Of a stretch of 64,000 nucleotides of DNA, positions 11,701 to 24,798 are shown in pieces (position 1 is the stretch's first letter; each line of letters opens with the position of its first letter). Source of the stretch: Bolinopsis microptera (taxonomy: Eukaryota > Ctenophora > Tentaculata > Lobata > Bolinopsidae); assembly GCF_026151205.1 (NCBI RefSeq), contig NC_087082.1, positions 13,365,865 through 13,429,864 on the forward strand. Reading direction: 5' to 3'. Below the pieces are notes generated by a model. That model was not told the origin of the DNA. It did no database searches and saw only the letters and a program-made list of their open reading frames with translations. Position numbers and translations under genes: made by a program.

Positions 11701-13245
11701 AGGAAGAAATTTAAAAACAGGCAACTAAGAATTTTGCTTCATGGTCTGTGCTGGACAAGCACCCGTTAGCGTTCACCACGAGCACCCCTCTCAATTTCCA
11801 TTTGATCTCATGCAGATGCAGAAGAGGGCGACCAGAGTAACGGTCACTATAGAACATGATTTATTGGACGTATGAAGATAACAACCGGTTACTCTACAGC
11901 GGTGGATTCAAATGTCACCTGGTCAAACCCGGGTGGACTATTTACATTGAGCGGCCAAACGCTCCTACACATGGTAGAACCTGGTAAGCTCGGTAAATTG
12001 GGTTCAAACTTAACCCTAAATTTTCTTGTCCTCCTGAGGCTTTTAACCTTTTGAATTTATAAAAATCGCTAAGATGGGAGTTAAAGGATGGTTACACTGA
12101 AAGCACGAACATTAGATCTCAAAGCTATCAAAATTAGGGTTAAAATGTTAATTCAAGTATGTGAAATGGGAATGTGACTTGTATTCTGTACAATTACATT
12201 TTGTTAGTTCTTGACGTAAGCATGGCGTTTGTACCGCGGTACAGATTACGCACCTTGAATTGCCGACCACGCTGTGTAGATATAACAAATGGAACAGAGG
12301 GTCAAATACAGATAATAAAAGTAAACAAACGATATATATAATATCCTCTGCTCACTCTTCCTATTTGTGGAGTGGACGGGATCGGCGTCACGGTGAACAT
12401 AACACCTCTTATATACAATTGGTTGCCTCGGTCAGGATCACGGGAGTGCATGCTGCCCGTCCGTTCCAAAAAATTTTTTTTTAATCCAGTTAATTATATG
12501 ATTGTTATATCATGGGTTGGTTTACCTACCTTCATTGTGTTTCTTTTGACTGAAAATTGTGATTGTACCTGTTCGAGTGTTAACGAGACTATATCCTTGT
12601 TCTTTCGTTGCAGCATCAAATTGTCCTTTGCTTGAGTAAAACATGAATTTTGATGTTGTTGGGCTGTGAAACCAACCTAAATCGATGTCTCGCACAATGG
12701 TATGTGGTAGGTGAGAAACAACACCAACAGGAGATTTGCCTACCTTCTAATGTGCTTTCGTACACTGCTCTTCACCTCAATTGCAAGGCTGCAATAAACA
12801 TAATTGCAACGAAACATATCTTATCTGAAAATTGTTGTTTAAACCTGTCGAATCAGTTTAAAGGTGAGGATGCCTCGATCTTTCCGGTTTCAGCTTAACT
12901 CCCTAGGCCCTAGGTCATGAGTAAACAGAAGGATCAAAATAATGTTCTTGTTGCTCGTATTACTATATAAAACTCTATTTTGAGGATAGGAAGTATTTAT
13001 AGTTCTGAAACCTAGTTAAATCGAGTTTTCGTGCAATATTAGTCATTAAACAGTCATCAAAATGATTAATAAGAAGGTCGATTTCTCGGTTATTTTTAAG
13101 TTTCGTTCAGAAAATAATTCGGGACCTTCAAAGGGGTTAAACAGAAGAGTTTAGGAGTTACAAGTGTAACAAGCGTTCTATATTACAAAATTTGCATCAC
13201 TCTCAACTGCGAATAGAGGCTCCACCTAAAACGTAACAAACGGAT
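8780..13245. repeat. 4.5 kb inverted repeat (foldback IR-1), copy A
   Basis: The two arms are reverse complements around a short palindrome at about 11424-11431 (agctagct, flanked by ccagcc.../...ggctgg). Examples of paired sites are 10330-10500 with 12290-12480, and 11040-11100 with 11690-11770. The left arm is ~0.7 kb longer because of the inserted element at 9023-9733. No protein-coding signal was recognised in the arms. It fits a large foldback transposon or an inverted duplication. Confidence 0.85.
9023..9733. mobile_element. G/C-capped element, family ggccaacc, copy in unit A
   Basis: The left end is a run of ten G then CCAACC; the right end is GTTGG then twelve C. Subterminal sequence repeats ~10-bp words around TATACTTTAA at both ends. 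It interrupts the foldback arm, and the right arm and the smaller foldback keep the empty site as cctaaaaattgcacg. Comparison gives a target duplication of about six bases (AAAATT). There is no coding potential. Confidence 0.8.
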
Positions 13246-13560
13246 TATCAGGTTCTCCTCTTCTTCGCAGGGGACTGTGGTCAATTTATCACTATAGGAT
13301 AGATCATGACCACTGTATAAAGAGCATTGGAGCCCTGTTCTTCCCCGAAAATATTAACAAGTGGAGATAAACGTTTAAACTTCGTTTTCTCCGCATTTGG
13401 AGAATCGTTTTTGTGCTTTATATGAAGCGCTAATCCTTGTAGTGAGAGCCTCTCCAGCTTGGGTTGGGAGAACTTATCCACTATGCCTGTCACACTAAGG
13501 TAGAAGGAATCAAAGTAACCTCCTTGTTGTCCATTTCGGCGCACTGGCCATTAAAGTGGT

Positions 13561-13863
13561 TCATTGCTCCTCTTCCAGTCCAAGTCCGTAACTCAGTTTT
13601 GAAATGAGTGTTGGGGCAACGTTCCTCCATCTCTTTCCCTCTTTGACAGAGCCTTTTTTCGTAAGAGAGTCTGCATTTTCGTTACCTGTAGGTTGCTTGC
13701 TCAGATCTTGTGTCACTGATGCTTTGGGAGGGCCTGTCAATGGTTGGAGCTCGATGCTTGAGAGCAAGTGGATTCGTACCTTTTTGGCACGCCCTCGTGA
13801 ACAGCCGAACAGTAAGCTTGTTAGATCATATATCGCGATCGAAAGGTACCTGAGACTTTGCAT
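13561..13863 (-). pseudogene. RNase H-like fragment inside the tandem unit
   Basis: An open frame of about 100 codons includes TGNENADSLTKKGS, resembling the conserved GNExADxLAkxG stretch at the end of LINE-type RNase H domains. Nothing on either side adds the preceding catalytic motifs, and the equivalent stretch in unit B (about 22270-22540) is broken by indels. I treat it as a remnant of a LINE captured by the unit. A chance resemblance cannot be excluded. Confidence 0.35.
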
Positions 13864-15265
13864 CTATTATAACGCTTGTATTATACAGATCGGATCAATA
13901 AATAAGGAAGAGAGATGGGGGTCCACAGTATCGAATCATGGTGGTCACAGTATCGATCATGTGTCCTTAGTCCAAGTACATCAACGGACAAAAGGGGAGC
14001 ACAATACTTCTGTGACACAGAACGGTTTTCCCCCTCTACCACACCCGAAAAGGTTCGGGATACCCTACTACCCTCCCATCGAGATGCCAGAAGTAACAGA
14101 AATCAAGAATGTCCTGCTCATGGTAAACCGTGACCAAGGAGATCAGTCCTGCCTTCGAGCCAAACCACCTCATTCCCTTCCAAGACCCTGACAACAAGTA
14201 GCTGAGAAAGCGGAAAGCTGCCGACCAACACCTCTCAGCGACATAAAACCTCCTCACCGAAATGCCCACTCGAAATCAACGTGGATCTACCAAAAACTAA
14301 AGTCCTCGCAAGAGAATTGTCCAAAGATCACGACAACACAGTCTGTTGCCACCCACTCCCGAATCAGATAGTTATTTCTAGTGACGAATGGGTTCAGTTG
14401 TCCGATTCAAAAAGTTAATTAGTCATACTGATTGGGTTTAAAATTATTTTCCCAAGCACCCTGTCTAGGAAAAGTCCAAATTGGGTCAGTTGTCCGGTAC
14501 CGTTCCTGATCCTATAGAGCAACTAATAGAGTGATATCTAATTATTTTGAACGAAAAGTGTTTTGTGCACCGCCCTTTATTCTACAGCTAATCATGAACA
14601 TTGAACATGTACATAAAACTAAGAATTGTATGAAGTAATGAGTTTTATATTCATCTAGTAATTTATTATGAAATGACCTTTCACTAGGCCCAATTCGACT
14701 AAATTCATGTAGATTGTAGATATCCAATTCCATTCCATTCACAACTGTTGTTTACATTTTGGTCTAGTTAGACACAATTTGTTTCAGAGTGGACCGATAA
14801 TTCGCAATATAATCAAACTAAGATATTATTAAATGGTCCATGTCATGCAATTGCGAAATATCCCCCATAAATTTTGGCACTCCAAATGACACTAAAGTTA
14901 TTTGCTAATTTCCTTTAACCAAAAACTTTAGCAAGTGCTATTAACAATTTCTAATGGTCATGGAAATTGAAATGTTCAATTTTCTTTTCATAAATAATAA
15001 TTATAGCGAAAGTTTATTTACCCCAAGTTGGGAGAGTAAGTAGGTTAAATTGGGATGCCCCTTCCCAGGACCACATCACCCCTAATAAACCAAATTAAAT
15101 AACATGGGAAGAACCAAGCACAGCCTCGAATTATAGAATAATGACTTCGAATAAACCTTTTTGTCTCTAAAAAATGGCTTTTAGGAAAACTAATTTATTT
15201 ACCTCCATTTTACTCATTTTACCCTTCCCAAAATCCCAATTTTTGGCCTTTTTTTGGCTGCTCAT

Positions 15266-15304
15266 GAGTAAAATGAGGTTGACCCCCCCCCTCCCCCCCC
15301 GCCC
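15266..15304 (+). repeat. Poly-C end of a ttgaccccc-type capped element
   Basis: The sequence aaaatgaggttgacccccccc followed by a C-rich run is the right end also seen at 32521-32580. It directly abuts foldback IR-2. The matching left end (GGGGGGTCAACCTCA) was not found in this unit. Confidence 0.7.
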
Positions 15305-15312
15305 GCCCCCCC

Positions 15313-16127
15313 ACAATAGATGTGGATACTGGTGGGGAGGTGATCATTGTTTTGTTTTACATAAATAGTGAGCAAATTTAAGCAGGCTGATGAGGTGATA
15401 CAAATATTTTGTATTATAGAGCTTGTAACACTTGTAACGCCTTCTTGTTTTAACCCCCCCCGAATTATTTTCTGAACGAAAGCTCAAAATAACCGAGCAA
15501 ATCGACGGCCTTCTATTACTTATTTGGGAGGACCGTTCTAACCTAAAAATTGCACGAAGATATTCGATTTAGCTAGGTTTCAGAACCTATCAACACTATC
15601 TTATCCCACAAATCGCTCTTTTATAGTTTTTTAGAATGCGAGCAACAAAATATTGCTTACCTCTCATGTGTTTTGTCGTACTCTCTCTCGCTCAAGTTCG
15701 ATCAGGTTAAGGTTAGGATTGCCTCGATCTTTCGGTTTAAGCCCTATCAAGAGCTGTAGAACCGAAGAGTCAAAATATATATTGCTTGTTTGCTCGCATT
15801 CTAAACTATAAAAGATCGATTTGAGGGATAAGAAGGTGTTGATAGGTTCGAAACCTAGCTAAAAAATCGATTTTTCGTGCAATTTTAGGTTAGAAACGGT
15901 CCTCAAAATAAGTTAATAAGAAGGTCGATTTCATATTCTCGGTTAATTTTTGAGCTTTCGTTCAGAAAATAATACGGGCCCTCAAAGGGGGTAACGTGAA
16001 AGTGTCATACAGCCTTCTATAATACAAAATATGTATCACCTCCTCAGCCAGCTTAACATGTGCTCACTATTAAATGTAAAACAAACAATGATCACCTCCC
16101 CCGCCCAGTATCCACATCTATTGTTTT
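15313..16127. repeat. 0.8 kb inverted repeat (foldback IR-2), copy A
   Basis: Arms meet near 15720 (cctcgatctttcggtt...aaccgaagag). The termini are acaatagatgtggatactgg and its reverse complement. The terminal ~250 bp of each arm is homologous to the terminal part of the 4.5 kb foldback (gtggatactggcggg..., cttgtaacacttgtaac..., gaccttcttatta...). IR-1 and IR-2 therefore belong to one foldback family with different interiors. Confidence 0.85.
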
Positions 16128-17404
16128 CTTTTAACAAAGATGAACCTCTTTGGATCAACGTAGGCGAACACTGGGGTTGATCTCACCTACATTTCACTAT
16201 TTTCTTTTTTCACCGTTCCCACGTAATGACGTTTTAAATACCTCGTTAACCGCATTTGAAATTTACGTGCCATTCTTTTGTTTTCCCAGAACCTTGGAAT
16301 TGAAAAATGATTTGTATTTTTTCATGATATTAGGATCCCCAGACTAAAATGTAATTGCTGTAAAATCAAACTTCTTTTCACAATTTAAACTTAAAGTTTA
16401 CCCTCTATGTTTCTGATTTTCCATTAATTGACGTGGCATCTCGTTCCTGTATGGTTATCAGGTCTGCTTTACTTACGGACAAATACAGGCTTCAGAGCCT
16501 GAAGAGAGATTTATACTAAATTAGACTGCTTTCAAATGCAGTTAGCTGATTCACAGTCTAACTAAAATACAACTTATTCAGACTAAATCGTCGAAATGTT
16601 GAGATAATAAAACTAGAATACTTAAAAAATTAACCGATAAAAAGAAGAATCGTATAACATACGAATATCGGTCCACGCTGGATAATCCGCTTTAAATAGC
16701 GGTTCCGGTCCAATCCGTAATATCAACTAAAAAAATTTCAAAACTATTTGAAAAAAAAATTGTATTTTTTGATAATTAATCTGGAGTACGCTCACAGTCT
16801 GAAATTGGGACTAAATGCATGTTCTCGAATCTGATGCCGGGCAAAAAGGCTACATGCCGGGTCCTTAGCATAAGAATCACACAGAAATTTCAAACGTTAA
16901 CGTTAATTTTTTAAAAATAATTTCTGACATCTATCAACCACGTGAAGCGAAAAATTCAACTATTCAGTTAAATTATAAATTTTCCTGTTTTGCCACTCGG
17001 TTCTTGTCCTAGCGAACAGGGAAACAGATTGATAATCGCAACCGTTTCCATCCAGCAGCCCAATTCCATAGACCGATAAGTTCGGTTCCTTAGCCGTATG
17101 TGAAATATCAAATGTGTTATTGGTTCACTATTTATACAGGTTTCCTTAGTCTACAAGCAAGATCTATAACACAGAGACAGTTACCGGAGGAAAATCGCTC
17201 CTATCTCTCCGCTCGGTGCTTAGTCTCCAACTGTACCACCTAACAATTCGCTAGACAACCAACTTGTAGTGATCATTGGTCTATAATACAGCACTCAGTA
17301 AGATTAGGTAATAATGAGGAGAGACGCGCGAAGCTCCGGCTCCGTGCACTGGCAGCGGGCTCGGGGCGCACCCTGGAAAATTTAACTGGATTATATCTAA
17401 AAAC

Positions 17405-20400
17405 ATAGTGTGGATACTGGCGGGAGGTGAGATTTGTTTTGTTTACGATTTAGTAGCGCCTCTATTCAGCAGGTGAAGAGGTTGATGCCAAAAGTTTGTA
17501 TTATAGAACGCTTGTATAGACACTTTTGTAACTCCTAACTTCCTTCTAGTTACCACCTCCGTAGAAGGTCCCGAATTATTTTCTGAACGAAAACTTAATA
17601 AAATACCGAGATAATCGACCTTCTTATTCCACTCATTTTGATGACTGTTACTGACCATAAATTTGGGGGGGGGGCCAAACATATTAAGTATATTAAAATG
17701 TGGAATTATTCCCGATTTTGACCCGGGGATATACTTTAATATACTTTAATTAATACTTAAAATATACTTTAATATATCCCTACCCTTGGAGGCCTACATC
17801 AAAAATTGTTGCCCAAAATAAGCTTGAAATGCAACCTAATCGATGCCAAAAAGTTCTTGAATAATATGAAAAACGGATGGAGTTATTATCATTTTTAATG
17901 AGTTATTTTGGCTAAGTATTCTGAACCGAGATATTATATCCGCAATTTTCCCAATTTGTTTCATGGAGGTTCTTTTTACTTAGTATCCACTATAATCCAA
18001 CAAACACTGAGTTATATCTTTCACATAGAGTTAGTCCTTTAAATAAAATTGAAATTTTAATCGATAGGGCAAAGCGAATTTGGGACAAAAGCGTATGCCA
18101 AATAATGGCATATTTTTTAAAGCCATAGCTCAAGCCAAATTTTTTGACCAATTCTGGATGAAATTCATGTACTAGTCCTAAAACAGGCTTATCATGCGAA
18201 TCTGATGAAAATATAGTTCATCAGTAAATCTTAACGAAGAATATAAATCTTCTAATTGTAGTAAATTAAAGTATAAATTCAAATGTAGGAGTTTTTTCCG
18301 ATTTTGACACCGGGATATACTTTACGATATACTTTATATGGTTGGCCCCCCCCCCCCAAAATTGCACGAAAAAACGATTTAACTAGGTTTCATCATAACC
18401 TATAAATACTTCCTCAACCCTCAAAAATGATGTTTTAAATAGTTTAATACGAGCACCAAGCACATATATTTTGATCCTTCAGTTCTAAACTCATGACCTA
18501 GGGCCTAGGAGTTAAGCTGCAACCGAAAGATCGAGCAATCCTCACCTTAACTGATCGAACAGTACTAACACAATTTCAGGATAGATATGTTCGTTGCACT
18601 AAGTTTTTATTGCAGCCTTGCAATCTTCAGTGAAGAGCAGTGTACGAAAACACATTAGCAGGTTAGCCAACTCATGTTGGTGACCTGTTCTCACCTACCA
18701 CATCCATTGTGCGAGAACCATCGATTTAGGTTGGTTTCACAGCCCAAACAACACCAAAATTCATGTTTTACTCAAGCAAAGACATTTTGATTCTGCAACA
18801 AAGACATGGATATAGTCTCGTTAACAACTAGAACAGGTTACAATCACAATGTTCCAGTCAAAAGAAACACAATGAAGGTATGTAACCAACACATGATATA
18901 ACCTCATACTAATTAACTGAATAAATTTATTTTCTGAACGACGGGCAGCCAGCACTCCGTGATCCTGACCGAGCAACAATTGGTAATAGAGGGTTGTTTA
19001 TGTCACGTGACGCCGATTCCGTCCACCCCTCACAAATAGGAAGATGAGCAGACTGATAATATATAATATCGTTAGTTTACTTTTATTAACTGTATTTGAC
19101 CCTACTTTCAATTTGTTATCTCTACCTCAGCTTTGCTCGGCAATTTCAAAGGATGCTTATATCTGTACCGCGGTACACACGCCATGATACGTCATGAACT
19201 AAAATAGTTGTACGAATACAAGTCACATTCACATTTTTACATACATGATAACAATTTAACCCTAATTTTGATAGCTTTAGAGCAACAAAGCTCGTGGCTA
19301 TTCAAGTGTAACCATACTCTAACCACTATGCCAATTTTATAAATTCATTAAGGTAAAGCCAACAGGAGGAACTATGAAAATTTAGAGGGTTAAGTTTGAC
19401 CCAATTTACCGAGCATATACCAGTTCTACCATGTGTCAGGAGCAGAGTTTGGACGCTCAATTAAATAGTCCACGCCCGGGTTTGACCAGGTGACATTTGA
19501 ATCCACCGCTGTAGTACCGTTTTGTTATCTCTCATCACTTTCATAATCACTGTTCTAATAGTGACCCTTTTACTCCTGGTCGGCAACCCTCTTCTGCACT
19601 GCATGAGAACAATGAAAAATTGAGAGGGTGCACTGAACGCTAACAGGGGGCATGTCAGCACATGACCCATGAAGCAAAGTCTTAGTTGCCTGTTTAAAAT
19701 TTCTTCTTTCCTCATTTATTATCTTTTTAGTTGAAAATTCCCTTTTTTAATCAATCTTCCAGTCAGAACTCAGACTTTAAACCAGGGGAAAGCGATCCAT
19801 AATTGAGGCATCCGTACGGCAAATATTAAAGTGGGAAAGAGTTTTATACACACGATTCATCAAGTTATTCTGTTTATTACACACAATGTTTATCTTCTTT
19901 TGTTCACATAGGCAATAGCTCGAGAGCTAAGGAGAATATTTCAACTAAAGTTAAGGAAGTCGCTTAGATCTATGACGGGCATGATTTAAATTTCTTATTG
20001 TCTCTGCTGGTTTGTTGACCAGCCCTCATAGAGCTAGCTCTGTGAGGCTGGTCACTCCAACCCACGTCCAACAATTTATTGCATATTTTGTCATATTTGA
20101 TTATCATGAACATAAATGTATTTTATAATAACGTTACACCTTTAAAAAACCCAATTTAACGTGGAATTTGGACGTGTTCAACAGTTCGTGTTTCTCCGAA
20201 TGTCTCTTCTCTACACAACTAAACTAATGAACGTTATAAATTCGAGATCCTGGCGGAATCTACTAACCTACAGGTGGACATGACAATTTTCAACTAAAAC
20301 GATAAATGAGGAAGAACTTTAAAACACAGGCAACTAAGGAATTTGCTTCAAGGGTCAATGTGTTCTTGACAGGCACCCTGTTAGCGTTCAGTGCCCTCTC

Positions 20401-21893
20401 AATTTCATTTGATCTCATGCGATGCATGAAGAGGTGCCAGACCAGAGTAACAGGCACTAATAGAACATTGGATTAATTGACGTATGATAGATAACAACCC
20501 GTACTACAGCGGTGGTTTCAAAATGTCACCTGGTCAAACCCGGGTGGAACTATTTACATTGAGCTGTCCAAACTGCTCCTGACACATGGTAGAACCTGTA
20601 AGCTACGGTAATTGGGTCAAACTTATAACCCTAAAATTTCATGTCCCCTGTAGGCTTTACCTAATGAATTTATAAAATCGCTTAGTGTGTAGAGTATGGT
20701 TACACTTGAAAGCCAACGAACTTTAGGTTGCTCAAGCTTCAAAATTAAGGGTTAAAATGGTAATTCAAGTATGTAAATGTGAATGTACTTGTATTCTGTA
20801 CAATTACTATTGTTTAGTTCATACGTATCATGGCGTGTGTACACGCGGTACAGATTGAAAGCACCTGGAAATGGCCGAGTCCACGCTGTGGTAATAACCA
20901 AAATTGAAGAGGGGCAGAGGGTCAAATACAGATTAATAAAATAAAACAAACGATATATATAATTAACCGTCGCTCACATCTTCCTATTTGTGAGTGGACG
21001 GATCGGGCGGAGTCACGTGACATAACACCTCATTACAATTGGTTGCTCGGTAGGATCACCGGGTGCATGGCTGCCCGTCGATCAGAAAAAAATTTAATAC
21101 AGTTTATTTATTAATGAATGTTATACATGGTGTTGGTTAACACCTTCATTGTGTTCTTTTGACTGAAAATTGTGATAGTAACCTGTTCGAGTTGTTAACG
21201 AGACTAATATTCCTTGTCTTTCGTTGCAGAATCAAAAATGTCCTTTGCTTGAGTAAAACATGAATTTTTTAAGTGTTTGTTGGGCTGAGAAAACCAACCC
21301 AAAAAAATCGATGTCTCCGCACAATGGTATGTGGAGGTGAGAAACAGTCACCAACATGAGGTTGCTAACACGGCTATGAGTTTATCGTACACTGCTCTTC
21401 ACTCCAAGTTGCAAAGGCAGCAATAAACATATAGCAAACGAACATATCAATGAAACATGTGTTAGTACGGTTCGCATCAGTTAAGGTGAGGATGCCTCGA
21501 TTTTCGTTCTGTTTCAGCTTAACTCCCTAGGCCACTAGGTCATGAGTAAACAGAAAGATAAAAATATATGTTGTCTTGTTGCCGTATTAACTATATAAAA
21601 CATCTATTTTGAGGGAGAGGAAGTAATTATAGGTTCGGAAACCTATGAAATCGATTGTTCGGGTGCAATTTTTAAGGGTCAGTAAACAGTCCATCAAAAT
21701 GAGTTAATAAGAAGGTCGATTTCTCGGTTATATTTTTAAGTTTCGTTCGAAAATAATTCGTGACCTTCAAAGGGGGTGAACAAGAAGGAGTAGGAGTTAC
21801 AAGTGTGAAAACAAGCTTCTCTATTACAAAATTGCATCACTCTTCAAACCAGCGAATAGAGCCCACCTAAACGTAAAACAAACGGATATCAGG
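17405..21893. repeat. 4.5 kb foldback IR-1, copy B
   Basis: Same structure as in unit A, with the central palindrome near 20034-20041 (agctagct between ccagcc and ggctgg). The left arm carries the capped element at the homologous site, so that insertion predates the tandem duplication. Confidence 0.85.
17665..18357. mobile_element. G/C-capped element, family ggccaacc, copy in unit B
   Basis: It lies at the position equivalent to the copy at 9023-9733, with ten G then CCAAAC at the left and GTTGG then twelve C at the right. The flanks are ataaattt and aaaattgcacg. Confidence 0.8.
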
Positions 21894-22269
21894 TCCTCTT
21901 CTTCGCAGGGGCACGGTGTGAGGTCCATTATGCACAGATCTATAGGATAGATCTGACCACTGTATTTAAGAGCTTTGGAGCCTGTGCTTTCCCCCGGAAA
22001 AATAATAACAATGGAGATAAACGTAAACTTCGTTTTTCTCCGAATTTTGGTGAATCGTTTTTGTGTCTTATATAATGAAGTGCGATAATCCTTGTAGTGA
22101 GGAGCCTCTCCAGCGTGGTGGTGAGAACTTATAATCCACTATGCCTGTCACACAAGGTAGAATGAGTCAAAGTATCCTCCTTGTTGACCATTTCGGGCCA
22201 CTGGCCAAGAAAGTTGGTTTCATTGTCTCCTCCTTTCCATGTCCATAGTCCGTACTCGTTTGAAATGAG

Positions 22270-22540
22270 TGATGGGCAACGTTCTCCATCTTTCTCTCAT
22301 TGTCAGAAGAGCCTTTATCGTAAAGAGCCTCATTTTTTCGTTACCCTGTCAGGTTACTACTTGGCTTCTGATCTTGTGTCCTCCTGATGCATTGGGAGGG
22401 CCCCTGTCAAGGTTGGAACTCGATGCTTGAGGAGCAGTGAATCGTATCCTTTTGCACGCATCGTGAACAGCCGAACAGGTAAGCTTGTTTAGATTCAGAT
22501 ATCGCGATCGAAAGGTACCTGAGACTTTTGTCATCTAATA
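22270..22540 (-). pseudogene. RNase H-like remnant, copy B (frame-broken)
   Basis: Counterpart of 13561-13863. Indels split it into short open pieces, so no frame spans the motif. It supports the view that the unit does not encode a working protein here. Confidence 0.3.
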
Positions 22541-23970
22541 GTAACGCTTGTATTATACAGATCGGATCAATACAAAAGGAAGAGAAGATGGTGGTCACAG
22601 TGATTCGAATCATGGTGGTCACAGTATCGAATCATGGTTGTCCTTGAGCAAGTACATACACCGGACAAAGGAAAGCTCAATTACTTCTGGACACAGACGG
22701 TTCCTCTAACACCCGGAAAAGGTTCGGGATACCCTACTACCTCCCCATCGAGATGCCAGAGTTACAGAATCAAGAAAATGTCCTGCTCATGTAATCCTTG
22801 ACCAAGGAGATTCCAGTCCTTTGGCCAGCGGAGCCAAAACTCATCCCAACCCTGACAACATAGTAGCTGAGAAAGCGGAAAGCTGCCGACCAACACCTTC
22901 AGCGACATAAAAAACCTCCTCACCGAAATGCCCACTCCGAACTCAACGTGGATCTACCAAAACTAGAGTCCCTCGCAAGAATTGTCAAGATCACGAGCAA
23001 CAAATCTTTGCCAACCACCTCTCCGATCTGTTATTATTTCTAGTGACGAGTGGTTCAGGTTGTCGTTTCAAAGGTAAATTAGGCATACTGAATGGGTTTG
23101 AAAATTATTTTCCCTAGCTAACCCAGACTAGAAAAGTCCAAAATTGGGGTCATTAGTCCGGTAGCCGTTTTCCTGATCCTATAGAGCAACTAATTAGAGG
23201 TGATAACTAATAATTATTCGAACGAAAAGTGGTTTTGTGAACCGCCCTGTATTCTACAGCGAATCATGTAAACATTGAACTGTAACATAAAGAACTAAGA
23301 CTTTGTATGAAGTATGATTTATATTCATCTAGTATTTATTATGAAAGACCTTTCACTATGCAATTTCGACTAAATTCATGTAGATGGTAGATAGCCAATC
23401 CAGTTTCCATGCACAACTGTTGTTTTACCTTTGGTCTAGTTCGACACAATTTGTTTCAGAGGACTCGATAATCGAAATATAATCAAACAAGATAGTATTA
23501 CATGGTCATGTCATGCTATGCGGAAATATCCCATAATTGGCAACTGCCCAAAGTGACACTAAAGTTATTGCTAATTCCCTTTACAAAACTTAGCAAGTGC
23601 TATTTAACAATTTTCTAATGACATGGAAATTGAAATGTTCCAATTTTCTTTTTCATAAATAATAATTATAAGCGAAGTTTTATTTACCCCAAGTTTGGAG
23701 AGTAAGTCTGGTTAATTGGGAGATGCCCCTTCCAGGGGACCAGATCAACCCCAAATAAACCAAATAAATATCATGGGAGACCATGCACCAGCCTCGAATT
23801 ATAGTATAAAGACTTCGAATAAAAACCTTTTTTTGTCTCTAAAAAAAGGCTTTTAAAACTAATGTATGTTTACCCTCTTTTTCCCTCATTTTACCTCATC
23901 CATCCCAAATTTGCCTATTTTTTTGGCTGCCCATGAGGTAAAATGAAGGTGAACCCCCCTCGCCCCCCCC

Positions 23971-24798
23971 AACAATAGAAGTGGATACTGGTGGGGAGGT
24001 GATCATTTGTTTGTTTTACATTAATAGTGACACATGTTAAGCAGGCGGATGAGTGATACATATTTTGTATATAGAAGGCTGTAACACTTGTAACGCCTTC
24101 TTGTTGTACCCCCCCCGAATTATTTTCTGAACGAAAGCTCAAAAATAACCCGAAGAAAAATCGACGGCCTTCTTATACTCTAAATTTGAGGACCGTTTCT
24201 AAACCTAAAATAGCACGAAAATCGATTAGCTAGGTTCAGAACCTTTCAACACTTCCTTATCCCTCAAAATCGATCTTTTATAGTTTAGAATGCGAGCAAC
24301 AAAATGAGTTGCTTACCTGCTCATGTGTTTTGTCGTACTCTGCTCTTCGCTCAAGTTCGATCAGTAAGGTGAAGGATTGCCTCGATTCTTTCGGTCTTCA
24401 GCCCTAGGTCAAGAGCTGTAAACCGAAGGATCAAAATATAATATTGCGTTGTTGCTCGCATTCTAAACTATAAAGATCCCGGGAATTTTTTGTATGAGGG
24501 ATAAGGAAGTGTTTATAGGGTTCTGGAAACCTAGCTAAATCGATTTTTTCCGTGCAATTTTAGGTTAGAAACGGTCCTCAAAATAAGTTAATAAGAAGTC
24601 GATTTCTCGTTTATTTTTTGAGCCTTTCGTTCAGAAAATAATTCGGGGCCCGTCAAAGGGGGGTAACGTGAAGTGTATACCAAAGCCTTCTATAATACAA
24701 AATATGTATCACCTCCTCAGCCCTGCTTAGACATGTGCTCCACTATTAATGTATACAAACAATGATCACCCTCCCCCCAGTAGCCACATCTATTGTTT
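23971..24798. repeat. 0.8 kb foldback IR-2, copy B
   Basis: The termini are aacaatagaagtggatactgg and agtagccacatctattgtt, with arms pairing around about 24390. As in unit A it directly follows a C-run. Confidence 0.85.

Larger units (their letters stand above)
8679..17326. repeat. 8.65 kb tandem unit, copy A
   Basis: It starts at cgcgaagctccggc and runs to the next occurrence of the same start at 17327. It contains, in order: a 4.5 kb foldback (8780-13245) interrupted by a G-capped element, a spacer with an RNase H-like remnant (13246-14500), a block ending in a C-run (14503-15304) that recurs at 31793-32580, a 0.8 kb foldback (15313-16127), and an AT-rich spacer (16128-17326) in which I see no gene. 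Copy B follows the same order throughout, with very frequent 1-2 base insertions and deletions. Confidence 0.9.

Noticed and set aside
13604-14269. 195- and 77-codon frames beside the RNase H-like remnant
   Set aside because: They overlap the remnant or each other on opposite strands, are not preserved in unit B and show no motif.
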